Origin: Plectrocnemia conspersa
Taxonomy: Eukaryota; Arthropoda; Insecta; Trichoptera; Polycentropodidae
Direction of reading: 5' to 3'
DNA: 64,000 bases
Assembly (NCBI GenBank): GCA_009617715.1
Contig: VTFK01000338.1
Coordinates: forward strand, 124,001 to 188,000
Positions 23,568 through 35,393 of this stretch are shown piece by piece. The notes under the pieces were generated by a model, which saw nothing but the letters and a program-made list of their open reading frames with translations, did not search any database and was not told the DNA's origin. Position 1 is the stretch's first letter. Each line of letters starts with the position of its first letter. A program made the position numbers and the translations under genes.

Positions 23568-23640
23568 TGGGATTCAAACCCAGGACTTTTGGGTATTAGT
23601 CCTTGGCTATATTACTGGTCTATCGTGATGGTTACGACTC
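23568..23640 (-). repeat. tRNA-derived SINE head
   Basis: On the minus strand a degenerate tRNA body is readable. TAGACCAGTAATATAGCC (23622-23605) resembles the D-arm/A-box TAGCTCAGTGGTTAGAGC. AAGGACTAATACCC resembles an anticodon arm. GGTTTGAATCC (23580-23570) is a one-base variant of the B-box GGTTCGAATCC. The segment is followed by an A/T-rich body without a proper acceptor stem, so a SINE fragment is more likely than a functional tRNA gene. Confidence 0.5.
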
Positions 23641-24335
23641 TAATGGAAGTATTTATATATATTTTATAATAAAGTTAAAAAGCCATTTAAACTTATTTAT
23701 CAAATTATCTTAAAATTATTATCAAATCACATTAAGACCTGATTATAATCATTTTATGTTAAAAAAATATCCCAAAATATATTTTTTTTACATTAAAATT
23801 TATCATATTTAATGAAAATAATAGAAATTATATATATAAGCTTTATATTCTGATACTAATTAATTTCTTGATCCTAAAATAAAGATTGAATTATTCTTGG
23901 AATTTTAATTACCTGATAATTATATTGTTTTAAAATAGCATTATCTACTAAGATATTCTTGCTTTGAACTTTCATAAATCGTACATCGTAATAAATGACT
24001 AAAAGCATATTAAGACTTAGTTTCTTTGTCCAAAGAAATTTGTCAATGCAAATGAAATTACCTATGGAGCTTAATAAGCGCCCAAAGCGTAATATTAAAT
24101 ATTTTTTAATAACTTATATTTTATTGTTATAACACAGTATTGATTTAACAAAAAACGTGTAATATATACATACGCACAAACAAGAGCTTAAATCTCTTGG
24201 GGTGTACTTACATCGGATTACTTGTTTACGTTTTGAATACGAGTATATGGATGTTTACATAAAACATTTACATTCATAATTAGTGTTTCGTATACAACGT
24301 TTATGTTATGTATTGCTTTATTTTCGTAGATCAAA
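23641..24335. other. AT-rich non-coding spacer
   Basis: Nothing recognisable is seen. Confidence 0.55.
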
Positions 24336-24650
24336 CACAACCTTCAGTTTAATTTTATATCATCGATCATGGATAAATCACTTCATCGTGAACAATTAGA
24401 GCCGTGCATTTATCAGATACTCGAAATTTCGTCTAGACATAACTCTATGGGAGATTTATTAAACTTGAGGTAAAATCTTAGCTCGGTTAGCTATCTATGT
24501 AGACCGCCACCGGCATTATTTCAATTATGAATTATGGCTAATTGAATTCTCCCCTTTCTAGCGGCAAACTTTCTGGAAGGGACAGATAAGAAAAAGGACT
24601 CTTCAATAACCCGTTATTTCGTGCATGTTGAACTTTTTTTCCTAAAAATA
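24336..24650. promoter_or_regulatory. GC-richer island, candidate regulatory element
   Basis: Balanced composition with homeodomain-like ATTA/TAATT cores (AATTATGGCTAATTGAATT, about 24528) and GACCGCCACCGGC. No coding frame is seen. Confidence 0.3.
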
Positions 24651-26200
24651 TATATAAAAACTCCAGGGATTAAAGCACGGATGTGGGAACTCAAGTGAAA
24701 CTTTTTTTGAATATATTACTGCAAAAAAGTATTTTTTTATATATAGGTACCATCAAAACTGTTTAAAATGCCACTGAGATATATTATTTGAATATTCGAT
24801 AGCTTTCATTATTTCTATGCGTGTTTTTTTCGTAACGCTATTTTCCTGTAGGGCGAAATATGGGGAACCCGTATTAAATTAATGTGAAGTGTTCGCAATA
24901 GCGAGATACGTGTAAATGGCTTCGTATTTTACTTTGATTTATAAAAATGATACTATACAGCATTACAGTCAGCTTTAGCAAAGTCCTAACTGTGGCTAAT
25001 GTCAAAATAGACGTAGCAGTGATCCTATAATATATGTGTTATTACTCTAATACTTAGCCCACGTTTCTAATGTAGCGATCGATACATTTTTTATTTTTCT
25101 GTTGTATATTACACAAGTATTGTATTCCATTAAGGATCTAGAACATATTAAATAAATTTATATATAATGGAAAATATTAAATTTTGTTTTTTCAATGTTT
25201 CATGATTATGTGTCTTAATAAATTTGATTGATTTATGTATTGCTTCTTTTAAAGTCGTAAAATTCTCCGCTAAAACTTTAAACCAGACCAGACGTTTTAT
25301 TCCTGATTTATTTTTTAACAAACATGATTTATTTTTTAACAAACATGATTTATGCATAAAAACATATTATACATTATCTTGAGCGTAGTCTTGATCTTAT
25401 TTCTAGCGATGTAGATTTTTCAGCTGTGTCACTTTTGACTTGATATTATGACAATTTTTTGCAAAGTTATTTTGTAAGGAGTAGCAAATGTTTTGAATAT
25501 ATTATTTATGATAGCTTCGATAAAATAATTTCTTGACCTGGTCAATTGGATGTTAACCGGTGTTTTTTCAATGTTTTTATTTTTTATATTTGGTTTCAAT
25601 ATATGTGATGATTTTTTAAGTTTATAGATCCTGTAAATAATTAGAAGCCAGATTTTGCTTCTCTTTTGCTTATATCAAATTATTTTTTGATTTATTTATC
25701 AACAATTTTCTATTATTATAAACAAAATAATTTTTATCTTGGCAATTTTTTTATACTCGTACAAGAGATTGTTATTAGCTGGTTTTCAATGTAGACATGT
25801 TTGGCAAGTGCTATATTTTTATCGCACGTTTATATTCAGTTGTATTTTGTGTGAATTTTTAGTTGCTTTGGCAATTATGTACGATTTTTCAATCATAAAC
25901 AGGAGATTTAATAGATAACTTAATAAGATAAGAAAATAAATGATTTTGATATTTTTTTTAAAAATGGTTTAGAATTATCCTAAGACTTCTTGAAAATGCG
26001 CTTTGAAGACATGTGTTATGAAGAAGAAAAAAAAAAAAAAATACCTCAAAGCTAATTGTTGAGAGCACCGTGTTTTTTCTACTACATAAAACCGATAGTT
26101 CGATGCAATAAACGCTACAACACAGAAGCAACAATTGTTTCAGGTGAAAAACTACAGCTGGTACATCTTATGTGAAAATTTATTTCATTTCATAAAAAGT
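24651..26200. other. AT-rich spacer
   Basis: It contains the 21 bp tandem repeat listed separately and a poly-A run at about 26026-26041. A minus frame (25357-25148) is lengthened by that repeat. No gene is seen. Confidence 0.5.
25304..25352. repeat. 21 bp tandem repeat, 2.3 copies
   Basis: TGATTTATTTTTTAACAAAC-A occurs at 25304-25324 and 25325-25345, identical, followed by a partial third unit. It gives a duplicated KSCLLKN peptide in the minus frame. Confidence 0.9.
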
Positions 26201-27265
26201 AAAGAAACGTATTTTTAGAAGTTTTCATGTGATATTTTAGTTCACTAACATTTTTATAAATTAGACAGAAGAGGTAATGCATTATTTTTGTGTTTTAAGC
26301 ACAAGCTTTCGTTAACGGTGTGGCAGACATCTTCAAAAGCTGTTAAATAAGTATTATGTTTTTTTATCTTTATCGTTGCACGAATGTAAAGAAAGTAGTG
26401 AATATGGTCGGTATTTGATATATCTTCAGCACTTAGCCTAGCATACACCTCTGATCTGGATTTAATAAATTATATGAAGTTCATTGCTTAGGCAAGTATA
26501 AATAAGATACAAAGCAAAAACCGTGATAAGCTTGTCATATCTTACGCGTTAAAAGCGCCATAAACAGAATACCTCGACACGTAGTTCTTTGTTATGGCAT
26601 AAGTGCCAATAGAGTGATTATTGAAAAGCATTCTTTATTGGCCGTTCAATGTCTTAAATCACGCACAAAAAATATTAAATTGATTAAAAATTAAGTGCTT
26701 AAATTTGGTTTCGTTAGCACTTCGCGAATAACTTTTTCCAAATATCTCCGATTCGGGACACAAATGAGTTCATTAAAATTTGGACCGATACAGCAGTCGC
26801 TTCCAAACAAAGCTACTGTAACTTTAAAATTATCCAATAAAAACTGTAAAGTGCAATAAATTGATGCTTAATAATATTAAATATATTTATTATATTTTAA
26901 ATTTTATTATATAACCGTCGAATGTTTGGTAATGGGAATACATATGAAAAAATATGAGTTTGTTTTTAGTTGGCTGGAATCGCAAAGCGCGCATAGCTGT
27001 GTAATAACTTTTGAAATTGAAGTATGGTAGGTTTATTGGGAAAAGTTTAATAGGAAAACGGTGCGGTAGATATATTGCAAACACTCTGGGTATTGATTTG
27101 CGTCTTTAAATGCCGCTTTTATTACATTCGATTAATTTTCACGAGTTGACATAATTAAATTTCAACAATAAAGTTCTACTTAATAATCCACACGGAGAAG
27201 TTGTTTAATCCGAGCGCTTATACTTTGTATGAAAAGATTCGACAAAGAAAATTTGGATAATGCTC
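26201..27265. promoter_or_regulatory. Mixed island region, candidate regulatory DNA
   Basis: Several GC-richer sub-islands (26240-26460, 26510-26830, 26930-27260). Motifs include CTTTGTTATGGCATAA (about 26588), similar to a composite SOX-POU site, GCCATAAAC (about 26560) and TTTATTGGCC (about 26634), similar to Hox/Caudal sites. The small frames on the minus strand are not recognised. Confidence 0.3.
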
Positions 27266-27635
27266 GATACGAAAATCTGATTTGCAACAATTGAAAAGTT
27301 TTTAAATGTGTGTTTTATTATTATATCATCGCCTTATAATTAAAATCTATATTGCCTAAAAAAATGACGTATGTATTTAAAGTTTTGCGTATGCTAAAAA
27401 AATAACATTTTGGTTACAAATATTAAAGTAATTTATATATTTTTTTTTTAGTTTGTTCCTGGTTTTTGTATTTTTCCTTAATTTATTTTTTGTTTTTTAT
27501 TACCATAAATTTTATTTGCTTACATTATTTTTTTATAGACTAGATATATTTTCTCAAATCGAAATATGTTTATTTTCAATTTAGGCATCCAAAAAATAAT
27601 ACACTTACTCCATAATCGTAACATCTTAATACCCA
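27266..27635. other. AT-rich spacer
   Basis: Poly-T-rich sequence at 27430-27530. No gene is seen. Confidence 0.55.
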
Positions 27636-28205
27636 ATATGCCTAATACATCAGCCGAAAACTCATGCATACTTTCGAAAGCCGCCCTATAGTAACCGAAA
27701 AAACATTTGACGTACGATGCCATCGATTTAAGTGCTCTTACTTCATCTCTTTTCACACACCTGTCGGCGGAACTGCGCCGTGGAAAGGTAAATACAGGAC
27801 GTTAACAAATATAAGAACATCCGTTCTCGTCTGGCACCCACTAATGCATACCGGAATAAACCCATACATTTGGAATATTACCAGTAATGTGTAATAAAAA
27901 TGTTCGATACGGATTTTTCGTATGTTTTTTATTCATCGCCAGTCGCTAGGGCGATTTTTATCCAATTTTCCGGAACATTTTTGTCAGATTTATTCGATTT
28001 AAGGATGGAAACTAGGAGCGTAATGGGGCCAGGTAATAAGATTTAAAGCATGCGCTGCCATTCGAAACAGGAACTGAACGAGATGCATCGTTTAGATCCT
28101 ATGCGAGCGGTACTACACTTTCGGGTTCATAATGTATGAAAGGTCGAGTGAACCTTTTTCACCGGGATTATTTTTATTGTATGCTAGTTCAACCCTATGC
28201 AACTT
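27636..28205. promoter_or_regulatory. Large GC-richer island, candidate conserved non-coding element
   Basis: About 570 bases of balanced composition, with antiparallel overlapping frames (27756-27520 minus, 27664-27894 plus), neither recognisable. It contains CACCTGTCGGCGGAACTGCG and CGATTTAAGGATGG-type motifs. Probably non-coding. Confidence 0.35.
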
Positions 28206-28785
28206 CATTAACTATTAAACAAGGGTTATATAAATAATATATACAAATATTTAGTATACTAAAACTGTGTGTATTAATTTCAATACATGCCGATGCCATA
28301 TATAGAAATTAACACAATAAATTTGTACCGATAAGTTTTACTTTATTTATGAATGGTTATCATGATATTCTTTAAACTTATTTACTCTCTCACAATTTAT
28401 CAAAAGTGGACCTTATTAAAATATAACAAATGATCGCTAGGTCGCCGATCATTGACTGTATCTAAAACTTTCGCCGATCATTGAATTTAGTATGGGCAAA
28501 ATTATAATATATTTTTAGATATTTTGTAAACTAAAAAATCAGTTACTAATGTTTTATATAAAAAGGAGCTTCTTTTAATTTATTAATTTATACATTAATA
28601 TAATATGTGTGTTAGTATCTTGACCAAGGATTATTTGTACGTCGGCTAATGAATTTGAGTGTTATTGCCGAGTTATATATAGAGAAACGTCAAGAGTAAT
28701 GATATAACTGTACTAATTTTCTACATAATAATAACCATGGCAACAACATATTATATGAAATTATATTTTTAGATCATAAATAATC
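28206..28785. other. AT-rich spacer with 14 bp direct repeat
   Basis: TCGCCGATCATTGA occurs at 28442-28455 and 28471-28484. The rest is AT-rich with no gene. Confidence 0.6.
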
Positions 28786-28938
28786 GCATTTGGGTCAAAA
28801 CACGTCGGGAGTCCAGCTCTTCCCCGCGGGAGCTTTCCACATTTTTTTTAAATCACAGCACGTACGCTGCTAATTCTTTTCTGTTGGTCGTTATTATATT
28901 TCATTCGTTTCAAAGCTAAATTCAATTTCGTGACAAAA
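28786..28938 (+). promoter_or_regulatory. GC-richer stretch upstream of short ORF, possible promoter
   Basis: It contains TCCCCGCGGGAGC (about 28822) and leads to ACAAAAATGGCGGAAG. That last motif matches a YY1/Pho-type AAATGGCGG next to an ETS-like CGGAAG, a combination known at TATA-less promoters and translation starts. It lies just left of the candidate start codon at 28939. Evidence is motif-based only. Confidence 0.3.
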
Positions 28939-29070
28939 ATGGCGGAAGCGAAAAGCCAGAATTCACACCACCATCACCATGTGATTATGCAAATGCGCAT
29001 CGGTGCGTTGCTGCGCAAGAGAACAGGTCAAGAGTGCCAATTATTATACCGAATGCAACATACTTTTTGA
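28939..29070 (+). CDS. Candidate small ORF or first coding exon, 43 codons
   Basis: The ATG at 28939 is in a strong insect start context (ACAAAAATGGCG). The frame begins MAEAKSQNS, has five consecutive histidines, then VIMQMRIGALLRKRTG, and stops at 29068-29070. A weak splice donor (AACAG|GTCAAG) lies at about 29026, so it could be the first exon of a spliced gene whose remainder is outside this window. It matches no family I know. The same bases contain a POU octamer ATGCAAAT (about 28987) and a YY1/Pho-like site, so the whole segment may instead be regulatory DNA that is open by chance. Confidence 0.22.
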   Translation: MAEAKSQNSHHHHHVIMQMRIGALLRKRTGQECQLLYRMQHTF

Positions 29071-30590
29071 TATAAAGATACGTTTACTTGATTTATATTA
29101 AAAAAATAAGTTAAAATAAAACCTTAAATTTAAATATTAATGCCGGTAAGTGTTATTTGAACCAAATAATGGCACATTGCTAACACTATTTTGACACATT
29201 AACTATTAGCAATTAATAGAAACTTTATTTATGAAATGTCTTGGCGTGTCACAATTGACATAGGTTCTATTTTGCCTACTTATTTTCGTATAAATAAATG
29301 ATTTTAAAGTATTTAAATCGCACGCGGACACAATTAAAAATGGCTCTGTATTTACGGCTTCGAGAGTGGTTTAAATCAGAACTAAAAATTATGTAATTTC
29401 TATCGGGTTAATTTATTATAACTTTTCGAAACATTTTTTATGTGTCACAATTTTAAATCTTTGAAATATTTTTTTTAATGGCATCTATTCGATTTTCATT
29501 ATTAGGTAAATCCAGTGTCTTATCAGAAATTAGTACTAAAATATTTATTTCTGATATAGAAAATAAGCTATTTTTTATGAGCCTAGTCGCGCTATAAAAT
29601 AAAATCTAAGGAAATTACAGTAAATAAATATAATTTAGAAATTTCGCTTCAATACATGCAACTAGTATTGCACAAAAAAATCTAAAGTGATATCTAAATA
29701 GTATAATATAATTTTTATTAGGATGTAGCTACAAAAACGTATGAATACAAAAATCAAAAATAGTCCAAATAGTGGATTCATGAAAATTTCAAAAACACAT
29801 TAAAACACAGCCGAATTAAAAAAAGGTTAATAATTGCTTGCTTTTCATTTTACATACTTAAACAGTAAGTGAAAGTGTGTGTAATGTAAAAAGTTTTCCG
29901 TTGTTGAAAATTAAGAATCAAAATAAAATATATTAAAAAACTCAAATTAAATTTAATCTTCATATATAATATCGATATTATTGAAAATTTCTTAAGGTAG
30001 TGATCGGTGCTCCATGGTTTGTGCCTAAAAATTATATATCGAATGATTGTAACTGCCTTAGTGTAATAATTAAAATATTAGGTAAACAATATTTGAACAA
30101 ATTAAAAACTCAACCAAACATACTGGTAATTTAAAATAATATTTAAAAATACTAATCATTTTCATTTCGATTAACATTATATAAAAACAATTCTTTAATA
30201 AAAAATGTACTAAAAAACAATTAACCTTTGAACTACAGAAGGAAATTCACGCAAAAAATACTTTGAGAAAATTAATTTATAGCGAAGTTATTATATTGTA
30301 AATAAATATAAAATAACACTTTAATTAAATGATATTAAAATTCCGTGAAATAAATAAGAGTTAAATAATTTATATAGTTCCATTAAAACGTTACGATTCT
30401 TCCTATTACAATTTTAAGAAAACATAAAAATTATAATAGGATTGGAAAATTATATAAAAAAATATAATAGATTTTATTTTGTAGTTACGCAATAATTTGA
30501 CACGTTTTATATTTAATTTATTAGCAAATCAAAAAATTAAATATGTGAATATTTAAATCAATACTTGAAAATTATCAAGCAATCTATACA
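29071..30590. other. AT-rich non-coding spacer
   Basis: A/T-dominated, no coding frame, repeats or transposon ends noted. Confidence 0.6.
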
Positions 30591-30875
30591 AGCGTGTGTA
30601 TCCTAATATTAGATATCACGACCAAGAGAGATTGGATTGGAAAAGTGGAAAATTCACTCAAGCGTATTATGCGCAATGGGATTGATACTATTTTCCCGAC
30701 GGGCCGCAAGGAATCCGAGGCAATTACTACGCGAATGCGTTCGATTTTTATTGTTGTAGTGGTTGCGTTGGTGCTGCTGCTACTACTGCTACTGAAAAGA
30801 AGCGGATAAAATCTGACGTGCCCAGATCGATTAGAAAGAGCAAGGGTTTAACCTCTGTCAAACGGGTTTTACCTA
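30591..30875. promoter_or_regulatory. GC-richer island containing CTG/CTA-rich run
   Basis: Balanced composition with a trinucleotide-rich stretch (TGCTGCTGCTACTACTGCTA, about 30771). The longest plus frame from a real ATG is 46 codons (30669-30809). It ends in a hydrophobic V/L run followed by KRSG, like a tail-anchored membrane peptide, but the run is produced by the trinucleotide repeat. No family is recognised. Confidence 0.3.
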
Positions 30876-31619
30876 TCCAATAATAATAAATGGAGAAAAA
30901 TCATGGTATATAAAATAGATGGAATATAAAATAGAGTCATGTTTTTTTATATAATTTTAATAATTTTTACTTAAATACATTACGTTAATTCATCCGGTAA
31001 AAAAAATATAATTCTATATATTTTTGTTTGATAAGAAAATAAAGGTCAAATCGTATTGTTTGGACTTCTCGTACAGGAATTTTCGATTTGTTTTTGTTAC
31101 GTAAACTTATTATATTTTTAACAAAATATCATAAATCATTTGGTATTTTTAACATTACAAATCAATACATATATACTAACTTTTACTGCCTCTCCTCCGT
31201 TACTATGAGATACAGACTATAGAAACGTATATATCTACATTATAAGGATCAGCAATATTATTTTTATAATTGAAAACTAGTACTTTAAACATATATAGTA
31301 TGACACTAGACGAAAATATAAATTTAGAAATTATTGACATATCCTTTATAGTGAGCTAAAAATTACTAAATAACACTATACAACAAAGAAGCTCCTATTT
31401 TTTAATTACTTATAAAAATATGTATTTTTGAGTTGCAATAAAATCTAGAAATGCTTTATAAAAAAAAAAAAAACATTTATTGTGGATTCACAAATACGAT
31501 ATAAATTCCAAAACATTATGACATTTGAATCTAGATCATTTATATATCAAGAACTATTTAACTATTTTGCTGGTCATTGTTAAATTGATCGTAACGTTTT
31601 ATTATAATCAACTTTATTG
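30876..31619. other. AT-rich spacer
   Basis: Poly-A at about 31460-31473. No gene is seen. Confidence 0.6.
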
Positions 31620-31760
31620 CCAGGTTTCGCCTGGGATCGATTCAAACTCATTCTTTATACAATATTTTTAGATTGTTGTCTTCGCGTATTGCAGTAGCAT
31701 GTAATCGGTCGTTGGCACGTCGCTGTTCAGCTTTTGCAACAGACGTACAGATACGTGTAT
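31620..31760 (-). other. GC-richer patch with a protein-like minus frame
   Basis: The minus strand has 37 open codons ending at 31648-31650. They contain AKAEQRRANDRLHATAIREDN, an arginine/alanine-rich helical stretch reminiscent of repeats seen in some insect Helitron-associated or other repetitive ORFs. This resemblance is weak. It may be a small relic of a mobile element or chance. Confidence 0.2.
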
Positions 31761-33105
31761 TTTATTGTATAGAAAGATAACGTAATACAATGTTTAATCA
31801 ACTACATTTTTAGGGCCACGTGTAATTAAAAATCATAAAATTCACTAGATAAAATATTCAAAAACTATCATATATACGTACATATGTATTAATAATAAGA
31901 TTACAAAAGTAATTATAAAAAAACAATTTCGCTATGAATATTCAATAAAAGTTTACTTTAAAGCAAAAAGCTCTAATTATTTTTTACACACATCATATAA
32001 AAATTATTTTTCAAAAATATATAGCTGATCTAAACAACGTCACAATTTTAGATTTGTGCTAATAATACTTTAAGCACTAATACATTTTGCATTTATTGTG
32101 AGCTAGGATTTGTAGAAAAATAAGATATAAGATACCTCAATAACTAAATATAATTATTTGCTACACTATTTACCTCTTATAGAATTTCACTGATTTTATT
32201 TATTTTGTATTTTTTAATAAGATTTTAGTTGAAAAAAATATGTATGTTTATAACAAATTAAATTTCGAAATAATTTAAAATATACTCAGCAAGCTTAAAT
32301 TTTAATATTAGGTACGAAAGTAATACAAATAAATTGACTTATTTTCTAATTTAAATTTATTCGACTTCTGTAAAATACATACTATTACTATAGCTAATAA
32401 GTAATTAAAATCTTAGATACAAATATAAAAAATATCATTTAATTATTAAAATATAATATATCAAAATAATAAAATGAACTATTATTTTTTTTTTAATACA
32501 AAAATACTGGGAAATTTTTTCGTGCGACAAAACTTAGCTTTCGATGGATTAATTTGATGCTGAATTTTTAATAGCAGAACAAAAAAAATTAAGCAACTTT
32601 CTGGTAAGACTTATTAAAATTAAATATTATTTATTTTTTAAAGTATTTATATTGAAAATATTTTTTTTTTAATAAACATGTATTTGACCTCTATTTTTTG
32701 TTATTCTGGTTTATAAGCATTTTTAATTTCAAATATTTAAACTATAACTAAACCGAATGTCTTACAAGTAACTTTTAAAACATTATTTTAACGTCTACGT
32801 ACACTCGTTTTTCCATGAGGACTTCATCTGTAATTTATTTATTCATATATACAAAAAAAATATTTTGTTAAATAAAACGACAGAGAATAACAACGAACCG
32901 CCTCCAGATGACTATTTCTTTGACACATATAGGTCACTATATAACGTTTCTGCTTTTCAAGAGCTGGTTTCATTTTGCATTGTATTCCAATAAGGTCTTG
33001 TGTAATGTAAATCGCTCACCAGCTATGAAAATATTACTAGTTAAAATAATTATTAATAATAACATCAAGTCGCATATATTTAAATATAGCAGTGCGTTAT
33101 TATAA
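31761..33105. other. AT-rich non-coding spacer
   Basis: Near-pure A/T filler. No features recognised. Confidence 0.6.
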
Positions 33106-34100
33106 GAGGCTACGATAATTTACCATTTAAATGGCTATCCGGGAAATCTCTTCGCATTCCAGGATCAAAAGACGAACGCAGCATCATAAATATTTCATTA
33201 AATTATTATTTCAGAGGATTCTTTCGCGTAGTCGAAGTATTTTGGCAATTTGCATATTAACCCGGTGTAATGTCTTGATCAATTCCACAGTATTACATCT
33301 CACATGCCAAGAATTCGAATTCAGCTATTATATTTGCATAATTTACGAATATATAATGTTATATAATAAACCATTTGTATGATTTGCGCAAAAGCTATCT
33401 AGATAATATTATGTCGATTTTGAAGCGATCTTTGAACTTATGCGTTATGTATTTTTTAGCATACTTTTTAAAATATGTATATATATACACTTTTGTATAT
33501 TGTGTTGAAAACACAACTCCGCATAGTGTTATATCTTGTTATATTGTGTTATATTTTGTTATATTTCTTATATTTTTTAACAAATATTTTGATTGTTTGT
33601 TTTGGCCTCTTATACGTTACATTACTAGCATTTAATTTTTTTATTGTATTGAACTTTGTAATTAATTTATCTAAAAATCTAAGGTATTTATAAAAAAATT
33701 ATGATCTCATATAAATTTGCAGAAATTCATATTTTTATCTGAAATACAGAAAATAAAATAAGAGGAGCGAAATACAATTTTTAACTTCTTACAAAGTTAA
33801 ATGCTGTATTTCACTTAAAAAAAATGCATTTAGTTTTAAAAATGTATAAAACTATTTATCGAATATATAGTTTAAATTTTGTTATCAAATTGTAATGTTT
33901 AATTTATCAAATCATAGATGTCTCGCGTAGAACTCATGATATCGGGTTTCGTCCGCGTCATTCTACGGTCACTAACTTTTTGTGTTTTTAGAAGGCGGTG
34001 ACAAAATCTATCGAGAATAAAATTCAGATCTATAAAATCAATACCAAATTTGTAAAAAACACATTCAACAAAGTTTGTCATGAGTTACTTCTTCAAAAAT
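33106..34100. other. Mixed spacer with two GC-richer patches
   Basis: Patches at 33110-33310 and 33920-34090 are richer. Plus frames at 33131-33382 and 33375-33693 and a minus frame at 34081-33899 are not recognised and are mostly low complexity. Confidence 0.4.
33526..33565. repeat. 10 bp minisatellite, four units
   Basis: Units GTGTTATATC, TTGTTATATT, GTGTTATATT and TTGTTATATT follow one another at 33526-33565. This is equivalent to two 20 bp units with one change. It accounts for the hydrophobic low-complexity translations here. Confidence 0.85.
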
Positions 34101-35391
34101 TTAGCAACTTTGATTTTTCGATCAGTTTTCGAACAGATTAATTAATTCGCCACTGTCAACACTTAAGCTTTTAGATACAATTAATTGTAATGAAACACTT
34201 TTTAGAGCTGCTAAAAAGTGGTGACAATAACCCGTCAATATTCAGTGACTACCCATTTATATTTTTAACGAGCTTGGCAAACACAAGGATGCTTTCGGCG
34301 TTAACTATCAGGAGCTAAAAAAATGAAATGGTGCTAATTTATTTTAATTGTGACTAATAACTATATTTTTTTATATTTTTTTATAGTTTGAATAATGTTC
34401 ATTGTGACCTATTAAAGACACCTGTTAAGTCAGATTTTTAATAAAAAAATAAAATAAATAAATAAAAACATAATGAGAAATGTCCTGCGAAAATTTGTGA
34501 TAATACTTTTTAAACAGATTCACTATATATTGCTTTAATAAATGTATCGAAAAAAAAATTGTTACTTTGTAATAATTAGAAAAAATACAACCTAATGTGT
34601 CGATTATTTGATGATAGGTCGAGTAATACGTTATTGACTGGTAAAAGAAGCCAAATATTTAATTTTTAATGCTTGTGTCTGAATTTTATAAATACATATG
34701 TATTATATTTAACAAAGCAGTGAAAATCATTTTTCAACATAAGATTACTGAATTTTTCTTTCAAGTAATAATTACTTGATACATAAATTATATTACTTGT
34801 ATAAAAAAAAATGAAATGTAGGTCCTATTGCTTATTTAGTTATATATTATTGCGGTTATGTATATTATAAATGCAGAGCTATATATTTTTTATAACAGTA
34901 GTAATTTTAATTACAAAAAATATTGACTATTCAAAACAAAATATTTGAGAACTATATTGCATTAATTAAAACAATAAAGTGCTATTAATATAAATAGTAC
35001 ATTTAAGTTTTAAGATGATAAAACATATGCTTAGATATAATTTATAAGTAAACTAAATTAACATTTAAATTAAGGATATAAAAATTTCATCATTATTAGA
35101 AACACACAAAAAATAGTTAGTTTTAATAAATTTTTATTAACTGATTTTTAATGTGACCTAAAAAAATACTGCAAATTGTGTAGCTCATTAGTATTTTTTT
35201 ATTTGGAGAATTCAATGGGCAATACGTTATTTTGTAATTATTTATTCTCCTTATCCAGTGTATAAAAACATTTTGATTCTATACAGTGTTATAAATAAAA
35301 TATAGGTCTACTGCTGCTTCCGATATAAATGAAAAATCAGCCTAATTTTTAACAATAATTAATATTTTTTATCTTCTTCTACTTACACCTA
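34101..35391. other. AT-rich non-coding spacer
   Basis: No coding, repeat or regulatory feature recognised. Confidence 0.6.
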
Positions 35392-35393
35392 TA

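Noticed and set aside
23568..23640. Functional tRNA gene
   Set aside because: The acceptor stem does not pair and the anticodon arm is degenerate; a SINE fragment fits better.
12992..29000. Several POU octamers ATGCAAAT (about 12991, 22981, 24050, 28987)
   Set aside because: An eight-base A/T-leaning motif is expected several times in 64 kb of AT-rich DNA; not treated as a separate signal.
33375..33693. Hydrophobic overlapping frames suggesting a membrane protein
   Set aside because: Hydrophobicity comes from the T-rich minisatellite and A/T tracts; low complexity.
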